DNA of 64,000 nucleotides from Harmonia axyridis (taxonomy: Eukaryota > Arthropoda > Insecta > Coleoptera > Coccinellidae). Below the pieces are notes generated by a model. It was not told where the DNA came from. It saw nothing but the letters and a program-made list of their open reading frames with translations, and ran no database searches. The stretch lies in the NCBI RefSeq assembly GCF_914767665.1, contig NC_059504.1, forward strand, positions 31,984,001 through 32,048,000. The letters run 5' to 3'. How positions within the stretch are numbered: position 1 is the first letter of the stretch; each line of letters begins with the position of its first letter. Made by a program: the position numbers and the translations under genes. Below, piece after piece: positions 34,956 to 47,420 of the stretch.

Positions 34956-35404
34956 CAATTATTTTTCGAAATCAGCCTCATTTCCAAGATACATTCCGTA
35001 CAGCTCTAATAGTGTGTTGGCGAGTTTATGGTTATTGATATTTGTAACTGCTCTGAATAAACATCGAATACAATTACTCTACATAATGTTCGAAATTATT
35101 TTTGTGAAGATGATATTTCAGACATATAATCAGACTTTGGAAAAGAATATCGAAAGAGTAGAGTAGAGTAAATACTTTTTTTGAAATAAATCGATGCTTA
35201 CGAGTATATCTAACCACTTTCAATACAGACACACGAAATCTTAGAATATTTCATTCTATGGTGCACTAACTCATAGATATGAAATGAGAAGAAGAATTTT
35301 TTCGAATGACCAACAATTTTTCATTCTCATACGATTTTGATGGAACAAAGCGTAGATGTTGTTTGTTGTTGTGAATTAGATAAATTAATCACTTTATTTC
35401 CATA

Positions 35405-38400
35405 TACAGTTGATACTCCTTCTAATTTTCATACAAGAATCAAATCATGAAGCCATTTTCCTTCCTTACATACATCACCTTCATAAAATGTAAATAGCTT
35501 AAATATATGATTTACGAGCTGCGTACAGAAAATTCCAAAAGAGTATTTCTCATGACGACGCCCGTATTTACTGGGCTTGTATAAGTAGCCAAGTGTTACT
35601 TTCAGGTCCATATACAGAAAAGATGAAATATCTAATATAGAAATAGTTGCCTTTTATTTTCGGCCTACCACATTGAGGGACTAGAGACGTTGATTGACCA
35701 TAACAATTATATACAGAGTGGGGCGTTCTCGCATGTCGAGTTCGATCTTGATTATTCGATATAAAAAGGGCGCGAAATGTTCGTGTTATTGTAGCATCGT
35801 TTAATTGGTATAAGTCGTGTTGAGAAGTGAAGGAACAATGTCCGCGCGCAGCAACTGCATAGTAAAAATTGCGACAGAAATGGGTATTATTATTATTACA
35901 CTTTTTTATAGAATAGGCTCTGATTACTCCATGAGACAATTTCATTAGTTTGAAGCAATAACTTATCATTTTCTCACTAATTTTAGTGATACAAATTATG
36001 AATCAACTGAAATCTATTCTGCAGGTATCGACATTGAAAGAAAGGTTCATTGAAATAAGCAATGTGCACCGATGATCTAATATTGAAATCGTTGCCTTTC
36101 ATCTGCGGTCAACCACATTGAGGGAATGGAGACGTTGATTGACCATAACAATGATATACAGCGTGGGGCGTTCTCGCATGTCGAGTTCGATCTTGTTTAT
36201 TCGATATACAAAAGGGCTCGAAATTTTCGTGTTATTGTGGTATCGTTTAATTGGTATGAGTTGTGTTGAGATATGAAGGAACAATGTCCGCGCGCAGCAA
36301 CTGCATAGTAAAAATTGCGACAGGTATGGGTATTATTATTATTACATTCTTTTATAAAATAGATTCTGATTACTCCATGAGACAATTCCATTAGTTCATG
36401 ATAATATTTGAAGCAATAACTTATCATTGTCTCACTAATTTTAGTGATACAAATTATGAATCAACTGAAATCTGTTCTGCAGGTATCGACTTTGAAAGAG
36501 ATGTTCATTTAAATAAGCAATGTGCATCGATGGGTCATCATCACAGTTTGGAAGATAGTGTTAATATATTTAAAGTTATTCCTAGCCAAGAGTATTTTAA
36601 TTTTTCCCTAGGACCCCATACATGCATTTCTAATTCGAATTACACAGAATGTTAAAGATGAGAAAAATAGTTCTTGCGCGCTCGTCTTTCGAGGAAAGTT
36701 TTCGTTTTCGCATAATAAGCCGAAAATTATCTGAAACAATAGAGTTTCGACTCCCGGATGAAAAATCATAGGTCAAATTCTTTGTCTGTCCTTCCGTCTG
36801 TATGCCTATTTGTCTGTATGTATGTCATTCCATCCGTATGTCTGTTAACATGATATATAAATTGCTCATCAAACTATATAAAAAGCCTCTCAATTTATTA
36901 TTGCCAGGTATTTTCTTTTAAAAATTTTTCAACTGATGAATGGTGCTCTTCAAATGTGATCAAAGGGACAAATCTAACGATGTTAAATTCATAGATCTTG
37001 GTGCCCACCGACAATTCACATTATCTGAAGTCCACAGATTTTAATATGATATTTGACATGTGAAAGTAAAACTTTCGATAATTTTTGAAGTTTGATGAAT
37101 AATTAATATTAAGTGTTTTATATGTTTCAGACGGAAAAAAATCAATTAGCATAGAAATTTTTCAGATTTACATCTGAAAAAACACACGATTGTATTATGA
37201 TTTCAAAACTTAATTGAAACGAAAAATAAATGATGACTATTTTGAGCAGTTCAATAGTTAATTTCTGTTTTATATCTGAGGCCAAATATGATTTGTTCCT
37301 CACAAACAGAGTGTACCGGGTGGGCAAATTTCGATGTTTTAGCACTACAACTTTTAAACCTGAGGTGATAGACAAAATCTGATACCCTATACTCGGTCCC
37401 TTTTTCTGAGAAAATAGCAAGAGTTGTATTCATTTTTGGCCATCTGCTTTTATTTTCGAGTTATAAACGAAAATTGGAAAAATGGCGATATCGAAAAACT
37501 TTTATATTTCCGCTAATACTGATGCTAGAGCTCCGAAATTAAAACATTATACAGGCACTTTTTTACTTAGAATCCAGTTATGTTTTTTCAAAGGGGAACA
37601 CTAAATTTCTGTGTCATTTCTTGAAAGCTTAATTTTTCCTGATTTCAAAAATATATAACATTGTGTGGTTTGAATCAAAATAAATAATTTTGGGTCGAAG
37701 CTTCGTAATTAATGACCCTTTTGAAAAAACAAGACCGCTACTGGATTTTACGTGAAAAAGTGCCTCGATAATGTTTCAATTTCAGAGCTCTTTCTTCAGT
37801 ATTTTCCCAATTTTCGCTTATAACTCGAAAACAAAAGAAGGTGGCCAAAAATTAATACTACTCTTGTTACTTTCTCAGAAAAAGAGACCGAGAATCGGTA
37901 TGAGATTTTGTCTATGTCTAATGGTTTAAAAGTTGTAGTGCTAAAACATCGAAATTTGCCCACCCTGTACACCTATTGAAGTAGGCAGGAATATTAAATG
38001 TTTTATATAGGTTCTGTTTGAGATAATGGCAGTGAAAGCCCAGAATGTTTCAAAAAAAATCTAATATTTGATACTTATATTCCAAGGTTCTTCAACTGAC
38101 GTGGTCACTTAAAGTGAAGAAGTAAAACAGAAACGTCATATATGGCCAGGAGAGGAGAAGAATTTAGTACTTCAAACACTTTGAGAATCATGTAAGGAAT
38201 AAGAAGCCTCCCAGAAAACATAAATGTATGGAATTCATTTCCACGCATTCACCAAGTTTCCAGAATGATGACTAAGTTAGAATTTAAATCCTAGTATATA
38301 TAGAATTCCAGCAAAATAGATTGTTAATAAAAATATTTCATTGAGACTGAAATATAAATTATATTTTCAATGAGTTTTTTAATCAAGTATTCATTTTATT

Positions 38401-38640
38401 TTTGTTTTGTTATTTTTAAACCTTATTTGCAGACTTGCAGTTATGTGATATTTTCAGTTTTTATTATAATTATATTTTCAATGAATTTTTCAATCAATTA
38501 CCCGATCACAATATCTATTTCACTCACATATTCTAATTTTTCCAGATGATTTCAGTTCTGAGACAAATTCTAAGAATGTTTATCGTATTCAATTTAGTTG
38601 TAACTAAGAAGTATTAGTATTAAACTTATTATAAATTAAC
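35405..38640 (-). repeat. Right arm of the palindrome, with an internal duplication and a MITE
   Basis: Longer than the left arm because a ~430-bp block is duplicated in tandem (35640-36070 and 36083-36500) and a MITE sits at 37316-37967. A 450-bp unpaired centre (34956-35404) separates the arms. Function unknown; no protein-coding signal seen in either arm. Confidence 0.75.
37316..37967. mobile_element. MITE with ~200-bp inverted repeats, TA duplication, empty site in the other palindrome arm
   Basis: Ends CCGGGTGGGCAAATTTCGATG and mirror (to 37967). The flanks read CAAACAGAGTG-TA and TA-CACCT. The left palindrome arm at 33117-33137 has the uninterrupted reverse complement of CACAAACAGAGTGTACACCT, i.e. 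the empty site with a single TA. This fixes borders and target duplication. Confidence 0.92.
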
Positions 38641-39341
38641 AAAATTATAATATCTATTTTGCCATCCTTGATGTTTTCTCGCTATAATGGTCGATCAAAT
38701 ACAACTCATCTCACAAAAGTTTCGCTGTGCTCTCATCAAACACAAGAACTCATAACCAAAATTTCAGATAACTTATTTCATCACCTAACTCCAGATTCAG
38801 ACATAATATAATCGTGATTGGCGGATATATTGTAAGATATCGATATTTTCTGAATTCAATTACAATCGTTTGAGATCATTTCTACTCGATATTCGAAAAT
38901 TACGGACATTCTAACAAATTTTCATTCATTCAAAGTAACAGTTGATATTATTCAATAAACATATTTCATGAAATAGCTGAACCATGCGAAAAATGCAATA
39001 TTATCTTGATTTGTTCAGTTCTCAACGCCACTTATACAATTATAACAAAATGGTATATCGAATAGACGCGATAAGACCCTGTGATCTGACAACACCGCTG
39101 GGATCGACAAGGTGGGCTGTACATGTCAGTCGAGTATATGTGGAAATGAAAAGTCGGCGGAACGTGACGGGTCTCAAAAAGAGAACAGAATATATAACTT
39201 TTAAATTTTCCCCTCTATGGATGCCTAAGGAGTTATATTTTCAAACAGCTGATTTTTCACATATACACTCCAAGAAAACACTCGGATCACATGGGTCTGA
39301 GGTAGCCTGCCAAGTATAACGGGACTGAATACGTCTGTTGG

Positions 39342-39345
<4 letters not shown>
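38641..39345. other. No gene seen
   Basis: AT-rich end of the palindromic region, with a weak further copy of the CTTATACA...GGTATA module at 39011. An open frame at 38984-39319 has no recognisable domain. Confidence 0.4.
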
Positions 39346-39377
<32 letters not shown>

Positions 39378-39379
<2 letters not shown>

Positions 39380-39426
39380 CATCTGACGAGATCCGTCTGT
39401 GTGGCAACGTCGAACGGATCTCGTTA
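39378..39426. repeat. 48-bp hairpin unit between (TA)n tracts, second copy
   Basis: CGCATCTGACGAGATCCGTC... to ...ACGGATCTCGTT, almost identical in reverse complement to 25640-25687. TA repeats on both sides (39346-39377, 39431-39464). Confidence 0.85.
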
Positions 39427-39427
39427 T

Positions 39428-39467
<40 letters not shown>

Positions 39468-39565
39468 ACAATTTTAATTCCCAATATACAACAATAGTTA
39501 TAAGTTAGATAAGGGGTGTGGGAAAATTGATAAGTGTTATAATGTCACTCTTCTTTATTTCATCT

Positions 39566-39605
39566 AGTCGACGTTTCGATCCCGATGGGGACCTTCTTCA
39601 GGACT
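39566..39605 (-). ncRNA. Hammerhead-ribozyme-like motif, PLE copy 1
   Basis: AGTC/GACT stem I, CTGAAGA plus A, GGTCCC/GGGATC stem II, GAAA, AC/GT, C. Identical to those at 42700, 44773 and 47898. Confidence 0.55.
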
Positions 39606-40054
39606 CTACAATAGCAATAGAAAACAGTCAAAATAAGGCAATCACAAAACATGTAAAAATAGTACATACCGAAATACAGAGTTGTAAAGATCTTATTTGA
39701 ACACAAATCAATAGCTCTCAAGAAAGCAACTAACAAGAACATCAACAACTTCAGCGAAAAAAGATCTGATACTTCGTTAGTAAAGGAGTAGAAATCAATT
39801 ATAATAAGTAAATAAATAAGGTAAACAGAATAATCAACAAAATGAGAGGTTGTCAAAAATGTTGTCAACCAGACTTGCCACAGAATACACGCACATGACA
39901 GATGAAACATAGAGTAGCATTAAATGACATTGGTCGCAGTAATTCACTCTCACCGAACTCAGAACAAATGCGATTTTTTTTTTTTTTTTGAAAGATTCCA
40001 TGAACCGAAACCAATCCCCTCTCACAGAAATGGCCTAGAACACAGAATTCATTT

Positions 40055-42589
40055 TCACGTTATCCCTACGACTGCTGAACTTGTTGAAATTCTTTCTGTA
40101 TGTGATCCATCCAATTCTCTCCCACCGAACCGGTCATAATGAATCAAATAAGAATAGATGGAGCTGATATTATTTACATCCCTTCTGTAGTTCATCGAAC
40201 AGGTTTGGCGTTTAATATGATACATCTCTAAGAAACATCTTTTTCTTCCACTAACTTCAATTTCTAGGATTTTGGTGGAATCATAATTCATTGGATGATC
40301 TTTGTCCCGGGTATGGTCTGCTAGGGCACAAATCTTACTTGAATTCTTGATGTCGCTTTTGTGTTGAGCAATCCTTCTCTTCAGAAGCTGAGACGTCTGA
40401 CCAATGTACACCTCACTGCATATTGAACAAGGAATACAATATACAACACCACTCATGTTATCAACAGTCATCCTATCTTTCACTCGACTGTATAATCTGT
40501 CAATTTTAAAATAAGATTTCTGAATCAACATAATTTCTGTGGTCTTTAAGAGGTTAATTAATGCGTTTGTCATACCATTAATTAGGGGAATAGACAAGTA
40601 AAGAATTCTACCCGTGGTCTCAGTGTCCACAGTGGTGGATGCGCTCCTCTCTCCATTCGTTGGCCGTTCCGAAGGAGTGGTATTATAAATCAATCTGGAC
40701 AATAACCTTTTTGGGTATCCATTCTCTAGCATCAACTGTACCAACAACCTCAGATTCTGCCGCCTTAGACTTGGATGGGCAACCTTTTCTATGCGATTCT
40801 TCAATCCTAAAATCATGTTTACCTTTTGTCCATGTGAATGATTAGAAAAATAGTGTATGTATCTCCCTGAACTTGTTGGTTTTCGATACAAATCCAGAAT
40901 CAGCCTATTTTCCAGTGTTCGAATCACCCTTGTATCCAGGCATGGGACTCCATTCGCTGTTTCTTCCTCCAAAGTAAACTGTATGCTTTCATGTTCACTG
41001 TTAAACCTGTCTAGAACGAAAGCAACCTGGTCTTTAGGTACAGCACATATTAGATCATCAACATATTTCTTGATGAAAGGAATGTGAAAAGGAATACTAA
41101 CAAGAATGCCGTCCAGAAGGAAATCCATTACTAATTCAGCAATGGATGGACTGAAGTTGGAACCCATAGGGGAACCGAGCACCTGCTTGAAGAACCTACC
41201 ATTAAAAAGAAAATAGTTTGAAGAAAACAGGAACTTGATGGCATGGATGAATTCTTCTTTTGGTAAACTTGTGTGGTTTCTGATAGTATCCCACTTGTTC
41301 TCAACAGCTGAAACTGCCAACTCGACAGGAATGTTGGTGAAAAGAGATACAACGTCCAGGCTGATCAGGACATAATCAACAGGTAACTGGAAATCATTCA
41401 CATACTGGGCAAAAGCAAGGGAATCTTCAATAAAATATCTACTTCTGGTAGAAGAAAGATATTTAGACAGGATGTCTGAAACAAAAACTGATAGTTTGGA
41501 TGTGGGGGCGTTAACAGATGATATTATTGGTCTCAAGGCAAGAATGGGTTTGTGGATTTTTGGTAAACCGTAGAATCTAGCTGGAACTGAATTGTAAATG
41601 TACAGTGATTTACCTTGTATTTGTGTTATGTGGCCCTCACTGACCCATCGTTTAATCAATGCATTACATTTACCTTTTATTGTTACGGTTGGATCTCTGT
41701 TAGTAAGAAGTTGGTAATATTGTTCATTTAGTAAAATATTGTTGGAGAGCTCTATGTACTGATCCTTATCCATCAAAACCGTAACATTGCCTTTATCAGC
41801 CCGTAACACAAGCAATTCTTGATGTTCACTTAGGTATCTCTTACAGTGGTAAAATTCTCTCTGGAAAACATTATTAGTCCTTTTTCCAGGTTTGATGTAG
41901 TTTGTGATAATATTAACAGCTTGGGAACGTTTGATGTTCTTTCCCTCATCTGACAGTCTATCATTAAGATCAATAATGCCCTCTACATCTGACAACAGCC
42001 TCGACATGGAAACCTCCCTTAAAGGGATATCAATGCCGAATTTGGGGCCCAGTGCTAGAAATTTCAATATTCTATCTGGTACAATAACAGTACTAACATT
42101 CTTAATCCACCTCTCCTGTGGTTCTACTCTCTTTAGAAGTTCATCCGATAGAGCTCTCACCTTCATCAGATTTCTCTCCCTGATAGCAGCAAATTCTCTT
42201 CTGTACCTTCTGGACTGGTAAGTTTCAAAACGACTTAGCATCTCTGGTGGAAGCAACCCCTCCAAGATCTGCCACAACCTGGAAGAATCACACTCCATTC
42301 TTCCTATCCTGGTCACAGTCACAGTGATCTCAAATTGAAGAACGAGACGTCTTGATTTCTCCAACATAGCCTGAACCTGTCTGGACGAACCTGAATCACT
42401 TGCTGAGCTGAACAAATAATTCATATTGTTGGAAATATGTTTGGGAAGTAAACCCTGTCTTTTGCATTCCAAAAGGAACACTCTTCGGTTTCTATAGGAT
42501 GCCAGTTTCATATTGTATGACGACCATGACTTCAACGCTTCATATGCTACTCTTTCATAGTTGTTTCTCACTTCTGCATAAAACCCCAT
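40055..42589 (-). CDS. Penelope-like element protein: reverse transcriptase + GIY-YIG endonuclease, intact
   Basis: 844 codons without a break, the usual length for a PLE with endonuclease, and the best candidate for an active element here. N-terminal ~250 residues are the PLE-specific region. RT motifs follow: DKGNVTVLMDKDQY, ARFYGLPKIHKP, RPIISSVNAPTSK, VLISLDVVSLFTNIP, GSPMGSNFSPSIAEL, and YVDD at residues 509-512. The GIY-YIG domain is about 705-800 (VVYCIPCSICSEVYIGQTSQ, then ALADHTRDKDHPMNYDS with its paired histidines). The start ATG directly follows the shared tail/leader sequence and is conserved in copy 3. Copies 1-3 are nearly identical, so amplification was recent. Confidence 0.93.
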   Translation of the reverse strand: MGFYAEVRNNYERVAYEALKSWSSYNMKLASYRNRRVFLLECKRQGLLPKHISNNMNYLFSSASDSGSSRQVQAMLEKSRRLVLQFEITVTVTRIGRMECDSSRLWQILEGLLPPEMLSRFETYQSRRYRREFAAIRERNLMKVRALSDELLKRVEPQERWIKNVSTVIVPDRILKFLALGPKFGIDIPLREVSMSRLLSDVEGIIDLNDRLSDEGKNIKRSQAVNIITNYIKPGKRTNNVFQREFYHCKRYLSEHQELLVLRADKGNVTVLMDKDQYIELSNNILLNEQYYQLLTNRDPTVTIKGKCNALIKRWVSEGHITQIQGKSLYIYNSVPARFYGLPKIHKPILALRPIISSVNAPTSKLSVFVSDILSKYLSSTRSRYFIEDSLAFAQYVNDFQLPVDYVLISLDVVSLFTNIPVELAVSAVENKWDTIRNHTSLPKEEFIHAIKFLFSSNYFLFNGRFFKQVLGSPMGSNFSPSIAELVMDFLLDGILVSIPFHIPFIKKYVDDLICAVPKDQVAFVLDRFNSEHESIQFTLEEETANGVPCLDTRVIRTLENRLILDLYRKPTSSGRYIHYFSNHSHGQKVNMILGLKNRIEKVAHPSLRRQNLRLLVQLMLENGYPKRLLSRLIYNTTPSERPTNGERSASTTVDTETTGRILYLSIPLINGMTNALINLLKTTEIMLIQKSYFKIDRLYSRVKDRMTVDNMSGVVYCIPCSICSEVYIGQTSQLLKRRIAQHKSDIKNSSKICALADHTRDKDHPMNYDSTKILEIEVSGRKRCFLEMYHIKRQTCSMNYRRDVNNISSIYSYLIHYDRFGGRELDGSHTERISTSSAVVGIT

Positions 42590-42699
42590 GCTTAAATATC
42601 AACAATTTTAATTCCCAATATACAACAATAGTTATAAGTTAGATAAGGGGTGTGGGAAAATTGATAAGTGTTATAATGTCACTCTTCTTTATTTCATCT

Positions 42700-42739
42700 A
42701 GTCGACGTTTCGATCCCGATGGGGACCTTCTTCAGGACT
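42700..42739 (-). ncRNA. Hammerhead-ribozyme-like motif, PLE copy 2
   Basis: Same fold and sequence as the copy-1 motif; here it sits between two tandem ORFs, where self-cleavage could separate unit-length RNAs. Confidence 0.55.
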
Positions 42740-43188
42740 CTACAATAGCAATAGAAAACAGTCAAAATAAGGCAATCACAAAACATGTAAAAATAGTACA
42801 TACCGAAATACAGAGTTGTAAAGATCTTATTTGAACACAAATCAATAGCTCTCAAGAAAGCAACTAACAAGAACATCAACAACTTCAGCGAAAAAAGATC
42901 TGATACTTCGTTAGTAAAGGAGTAGAAATCAATTATAATAAGTAAATAAATAAGGTAAACAGAATAATCAACAAAATGAGAGGTTGTCAAAAATGTTGTC
43001 AACCAGACTTGCCACAGAATACACGCACATGACAGATGAAACATAGAGTAGCATTAAATGACATTGGTCGCAGTAATTCACTCTCACCGAACTCAGAACA
43101 AATGCGATTTTTTTTTTTTTTTTGAAAGATTCCATGAACCGAAACCAATCCCCTCTCACAGAAATGGCCTAGAACACAGAATTCATTT

Positions 43189-44650
43189 TCATGTTATCCC
43201 TACGACTGCTGAACTTGTTGAAATTCTTTCTGTATGTGATCCATCCAATTCTCTCCCACCGAACCGGTCATAATGAATCAAATAAGAATAGATGGAGCTG
43301 ATATTATTTACATCCCTTCTGTAGTTCATCGAACAGGTTTGGCGTTTAATATGATACATCTCTAAGAAACATCTTTTTCTTCCACTAACTTCAATTTCTA
43401 GGATTTTGGCGGAATCATAATTCATTGGATGATCTTTGTCCCGGGTATGGTCTGCTAGGGCACAAATCTTACTTGAATTCTTGATGTCGCTTTTGTGTTG
43501 AGCAATCCTTCTCTTCAGAAGCTGAGACGTCAGACCAATGTACACCTCACTGCATATTGAACAAGGAATACAATATACAACACCACTCATGTTATCAACA
43601 GTCATCCTATCTTTCACTCGACTGTATAATCTGTCAATTTTAAAATAAGATTTCTGAATCAACATAATTTCTGTGGTCTTTAAGAGGTTAATTAATGCGT
43701 TTGTCATACCATTAATTAGGGGAATAGACAAGTAAAGAATTCTACCCGTGTTCTCAGTGTCCACAGTGGTGGATGCGCTCCTCTCTCCATTCGTTGGCCG
43801 TGTCGAAGGAGTGGTATTATAAATCAATCTGGGCAATAACCTTTTTGGGTATCCATTCTCTAGCATCAACTGTACCAACAACCTCAGATTCTGCCGCCTT
43901 AGACTTGGATGGGCAACCTTTTCTATGCGATTTTTCAATCCTAAAATCATGTTTACCTTTTGTCCATGTGAGTGATTAGAAAAATAGTGTATGTATCTCC
44001 CTGAACTTGTTGGTTTTCGATACAAATCCAGAATCAGCCTATTTTCCAGTGTTCGAATCACCCTTGTATCCAGGCATGGGACTCCATTCGCTGTTTCTTC
44101 CTCCAAAGTAAACTGTATGCTTTCATGTTCACTGTTAAACCTGTCTAGAACGAAAGCAACCTGGTCTTTAGGTACAGCACATATTAGATCATCAACATAT
44201 TTCTTGATGAAAGGAATGTGAAAAGGAATACTAACAAGAATGCCGTCCAGAAGGAAATCCATTACTAATTCAGCAATGGATGGACTGAAGTTGGAACCCA
44301 TAGGGGAACCGAGCACCTGCTTGAAGAACCTACCATTAAAAAGAAAATAGTTTGAAGAAAACAGGAACTTGATGGCATGGATGAATTCTTCTTTTGGTAA
44401 ACTTGTGTGGTTTCTGATAGTATCCCACTTGTTCTCAACAGCTGAAACTGCCAACTCGACAGGAATGTTGGTGAAAAGAGATACAACGTCCAGGCTGATC
44501 AGGACATAATCAACAGGTAACTGGAAATCATTCACATACTGGGCAAAAGCAAAGGAATCTTCAATAAAATATCTACTTCTGGTAGAAGAAAGATATTTAG
44601 ACAGGATGTCTGAAACAAAAACTGATAGTTTGGATGTAGGGGCGTTAACA
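43189..44650 (-). pseudogene. PLE RT + GIY-YIG ORF, copy 2, N-truncated
   Basis: Open from the junction (first in-frame ATG at 44535) through VVSLF, YVDD and the GIY-YIG domain to the C-terminus. The endonuclease has IGLTSQ where copy 1 has IGQTSQ. It lacks the first ~380 residues, including half of the RT, so it cannot act alone. Confidence 0.88.
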
Positions 44651-44652
44651 GA

Positions 44653-44922
44653 CTTCTTGAGAGCTATTGATTTGTGTTCAAATAAGATCTTTACAACTCT
44701 GTATTTCGGTATGTACTATTTTTACATGTTTTGTGATTGCCTTATTTTGACTGTTTTCTATTGGTATTGTAGAGTCCTGAAGAAGGTCCCCATCGGGATC
44801 GAAACGTCGACTAGATGAAATAAAGAAGAGTGACATTATAACACTTATCAATTTTCCCACACCCCTTATCTAACTTATAACTATTGTTGTATATTGGGAA
44901 TTAAAATTGTTGATATTTAAGC
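44653..44922 (+). mobile_element. PLE family B tail fragment directly before copy 3
   Basis: A 3' tail on the plus strand, truncated at its 5' side and joined to copy 3, mirroring the tandem arrangement on the minus strand. Its hammerhead-like motif is at 44773-44812. Confidence 0.88.
44773..44812 (+). ncRNA. Hammerhead-ribozyme-like motif upstream of PLE copy 3
   Basis: Same sequence and fold as the other family B motifs; about 110 bp upstream of the ATG of copy 3. Confidence 0.55.
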
Positions 44923-47420
44923 ATGGGGTTTTATGCAGAAGTGAGAAACAACTATGGAAGAGTAGCATATGAAGCGTTGAAGTCATGGTCGTCATACAAT
45001 ATGAAACTGGCATCCTATAGAAACCGAAGAGTGTTCCTTTTGGAATGCAAAAGACAGGGTTTACTTCCCAAACATATTTCCAACAATATGAATTATTTGT
45101 TCAGCTCAGCAAGTGATTCAGGTTCGTCCAGACAGGTTCAGGCTATGTTGGAGAAATCAAGACGTCTCGTTCTTCAATTTGAGATCACTGTGACTGTGAC
45201 CAGGATAGGAAGAATGGAGTGTGATTCTTCCAGGTTGTGGCAGATCTTGGAGGGGTTGCTTCCACCAGAGATGCTAAGTCGTTTTGAAACTTACCAGTCC
45301 AGAAGGTACAGAAGAGAATTTGCTGCTATCAGGGAGAGAAATCTGATGAAGGTGAGAGCTCTATCGGATGAACTTCTAAAGAGAGTAGAACCACAGGAGA
45401 GGTGGATTAAGAATGTTAGTACTGTTATTGTACCAGATAGAATATTGAAATTTTTAGCACTGGGCCCCAAATTCGGCATTGATATCCCTTTAAGGGAGGT
45501 TTCCATGTCGAGGCTGTTGTCAGATGTAGAGGGCATTATTGATCTTAATGATAGACTGTCAGATGAGGGAAAGAACATCAAACGTTCCCAAGCTGTTAAT
45601 ATTATCACAAACTACATCAAACCTGGAAAAAGGACTAATAATGTTTTCCAGAGAGAATTTTACCACTGTAAGAGATACCTAAGTGAACATCAAGAATTGC
45701 TTGAGTTACGGGCTGATAAAGGCAATGTTACGGTTTTGATGGATAAGGATCAGTACATAGAGCTCTCCAACAATATTTTACTAAATGAACAATATTACCA
45801 ACTTCTTACTAACAGAGATCCAACCGTTACAATACAAGGTAAATGTAATGCATTGATTAAACGATGGGTCAGTGAGGGCCACATAACACAAATACAAGGT
45901 AAATCACTGTACATTTACAATTCAGTTCCAGCTAGATTCTACGGTTTACCAAAAATCCACAAACCCATTCTTGCCTTGAGACCAATAATATCATCTGTTA
46001 ACGCCCCCACATCCAAACTATCAGTTTTTGTTTCAGACATCCTGTCTAAATATCTTTCTTCTACCAGAAGTAGATATTTTATTGAAGATTCCTTTGCTTT
46101 TGCCCAGTATGTGAATGATTTCCAGTTACCTGTTGATTATGTCCTGATCAGCCTGGACGTTGTATCTCTTTTCACCAACATTCCTGTCGAGTTGGCAGTT
46201 TCAGCTGTTGAGAACAAGTGGGATACTATCAGAAACCACACAAGTTTACCAAAAGAAGAATTCATCCATGCCATCAAGTTCCTGTTTTCTTCAAACTATT
46301 TTCTTTTTAATGGTAGGTTCTTCAAGCAGGTGCTCGGTTCCCCTATGGGTTCCAACTTCAGTCCATCCATTGCTGAATGGATTTCCTTCTGGACGGCATT
46401 CTTGTTAGTATTCCTTTTCACATTCCTTTCATCAAGAAATATGTTGATGATCTAATATGTGCTGTACCTAAAGACCAGGTTGCTTTCGTTCTAGACAGGT
46501 TTAACAGTGAACATGAAAGCATACAGTTTACTTTGGAGGAAGAAACAGCGAATGGAGTCCCATTCCTGGATACAAGGGTGATTCGAACACTGGAAAATAG
46601 GCTGATTCTGGATTGGTATCGAAAACCAACAAGTTCAGGGAGATACATACACTATTTTTCTAATCATTCACATGGACAAAAGGTAAACATGATTTTAGGA
46701 TTGAAGAATCGCATAGAAAAGGTTGCCCATCCAAGTCTAAGGCGGCAGAATCTGAGGTTGTTGGTACAGTTGATGCTAGAGAATGGATACCCAAAAAGGT
46801 TATTGTCCAGATTGATTTATAATACCACTCCTTCGGCACGGCCAACGAATATAGAGAGGAGCGCATCCACCACTGTGGACACTGAGAACACGGGTAGAAT
46901 TCTTTACTTGTCTATTCCCCTAATTAATGGTATGACAAACGCATTAATTAACCTCTTAAAGACCACAGAAATTATGTTGATTCAGAAATCTTATTTTAAA
47001 ATTGACAGATTATACAGTCGAGTGAAAGATAGGATGACTGTTGATAACATGAGTGGTGTTGTATATTGTATTCCTTGTTCAATATGCAGTGAGGTGTACA
47101 TTGGTCAGACGTCTCAGCTTCTGAAGAGAAGGATTGCTCAACACAAAAGCGACATCAAGAATTCAAGTAAGATTTGTGCCCTAGCAGATCATACCCGGGA
47201 CAAAGATCATCCAATGAATTATGATTCCACCAAAATCCTAGAAATTGAAGTTAGTGGAAGAAAAAGATGTTTCTTAGAGATGTATCATATTAAACGCCAA
47301 AACTGTTCGATGAACTACACAAGGGATGTAAATAATATCAGCTCCATCTATTCTTATTTGATTCATTATGACCGGTTCGGTGGGAGAGAATTGGATGGAT
47401 CACATACAGAAAGAATTTGA
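44923..47420 (+). pseudogene. PLE RT + GIY-YIG ORF, copy 3, one 7-bp deletion
   Basis: Same protein as copy 1 (start MGFYAEVRNNYGRVAYEAL). A 7-bp loss at about 46376 shifts the frame after SPSIAE, roughly 25 codons before YVDD; the rest of the protein is open in the next frame from 46377. So the RT catalytic motif and the endonuclease are separated from the start codon. Near the C-terminus TRDVNN replaces RRDVNN. All else matches copy 1 closely. Confidence 0.92.

Larger units (their letters stand above)
39465..42597 (-). mobile_element. Full-length PLE (family B), copy 1
   Basis: From the ATG at 42589 to a tail that ends in a (TA)n tract at 39464. Immediately upstream of its ATG lies the 3' tail of copy 2 (42598 onward), so copies 1 and 2 form a head-to-tail tandem, which gives the element its LTR-like repeated tail (pseudo-LTR) at 39465-40050 and 42598-43185. 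Confidence 0.9.
42598..44650 (-). mobile_element. PLE family B, copy 2, 5'-truncated at an inversion junction
   Basis: Lies head-to-tail behind copy 1. Its coding part stops at about 44650 (GGGGCGTTAACAGA), where the sequence switches to the plus-strand PLE tail at 44653 (CTTCTTGAGAGC). Confidence 0.9.

Noticed and set aside
39225..39319. A host gene end at 38984-39319 (111 codons)
   Set aside because: No domain, no homologous counterpart in the mirror arm, and it ends in the TA-flanked region; not supportable as a gene.
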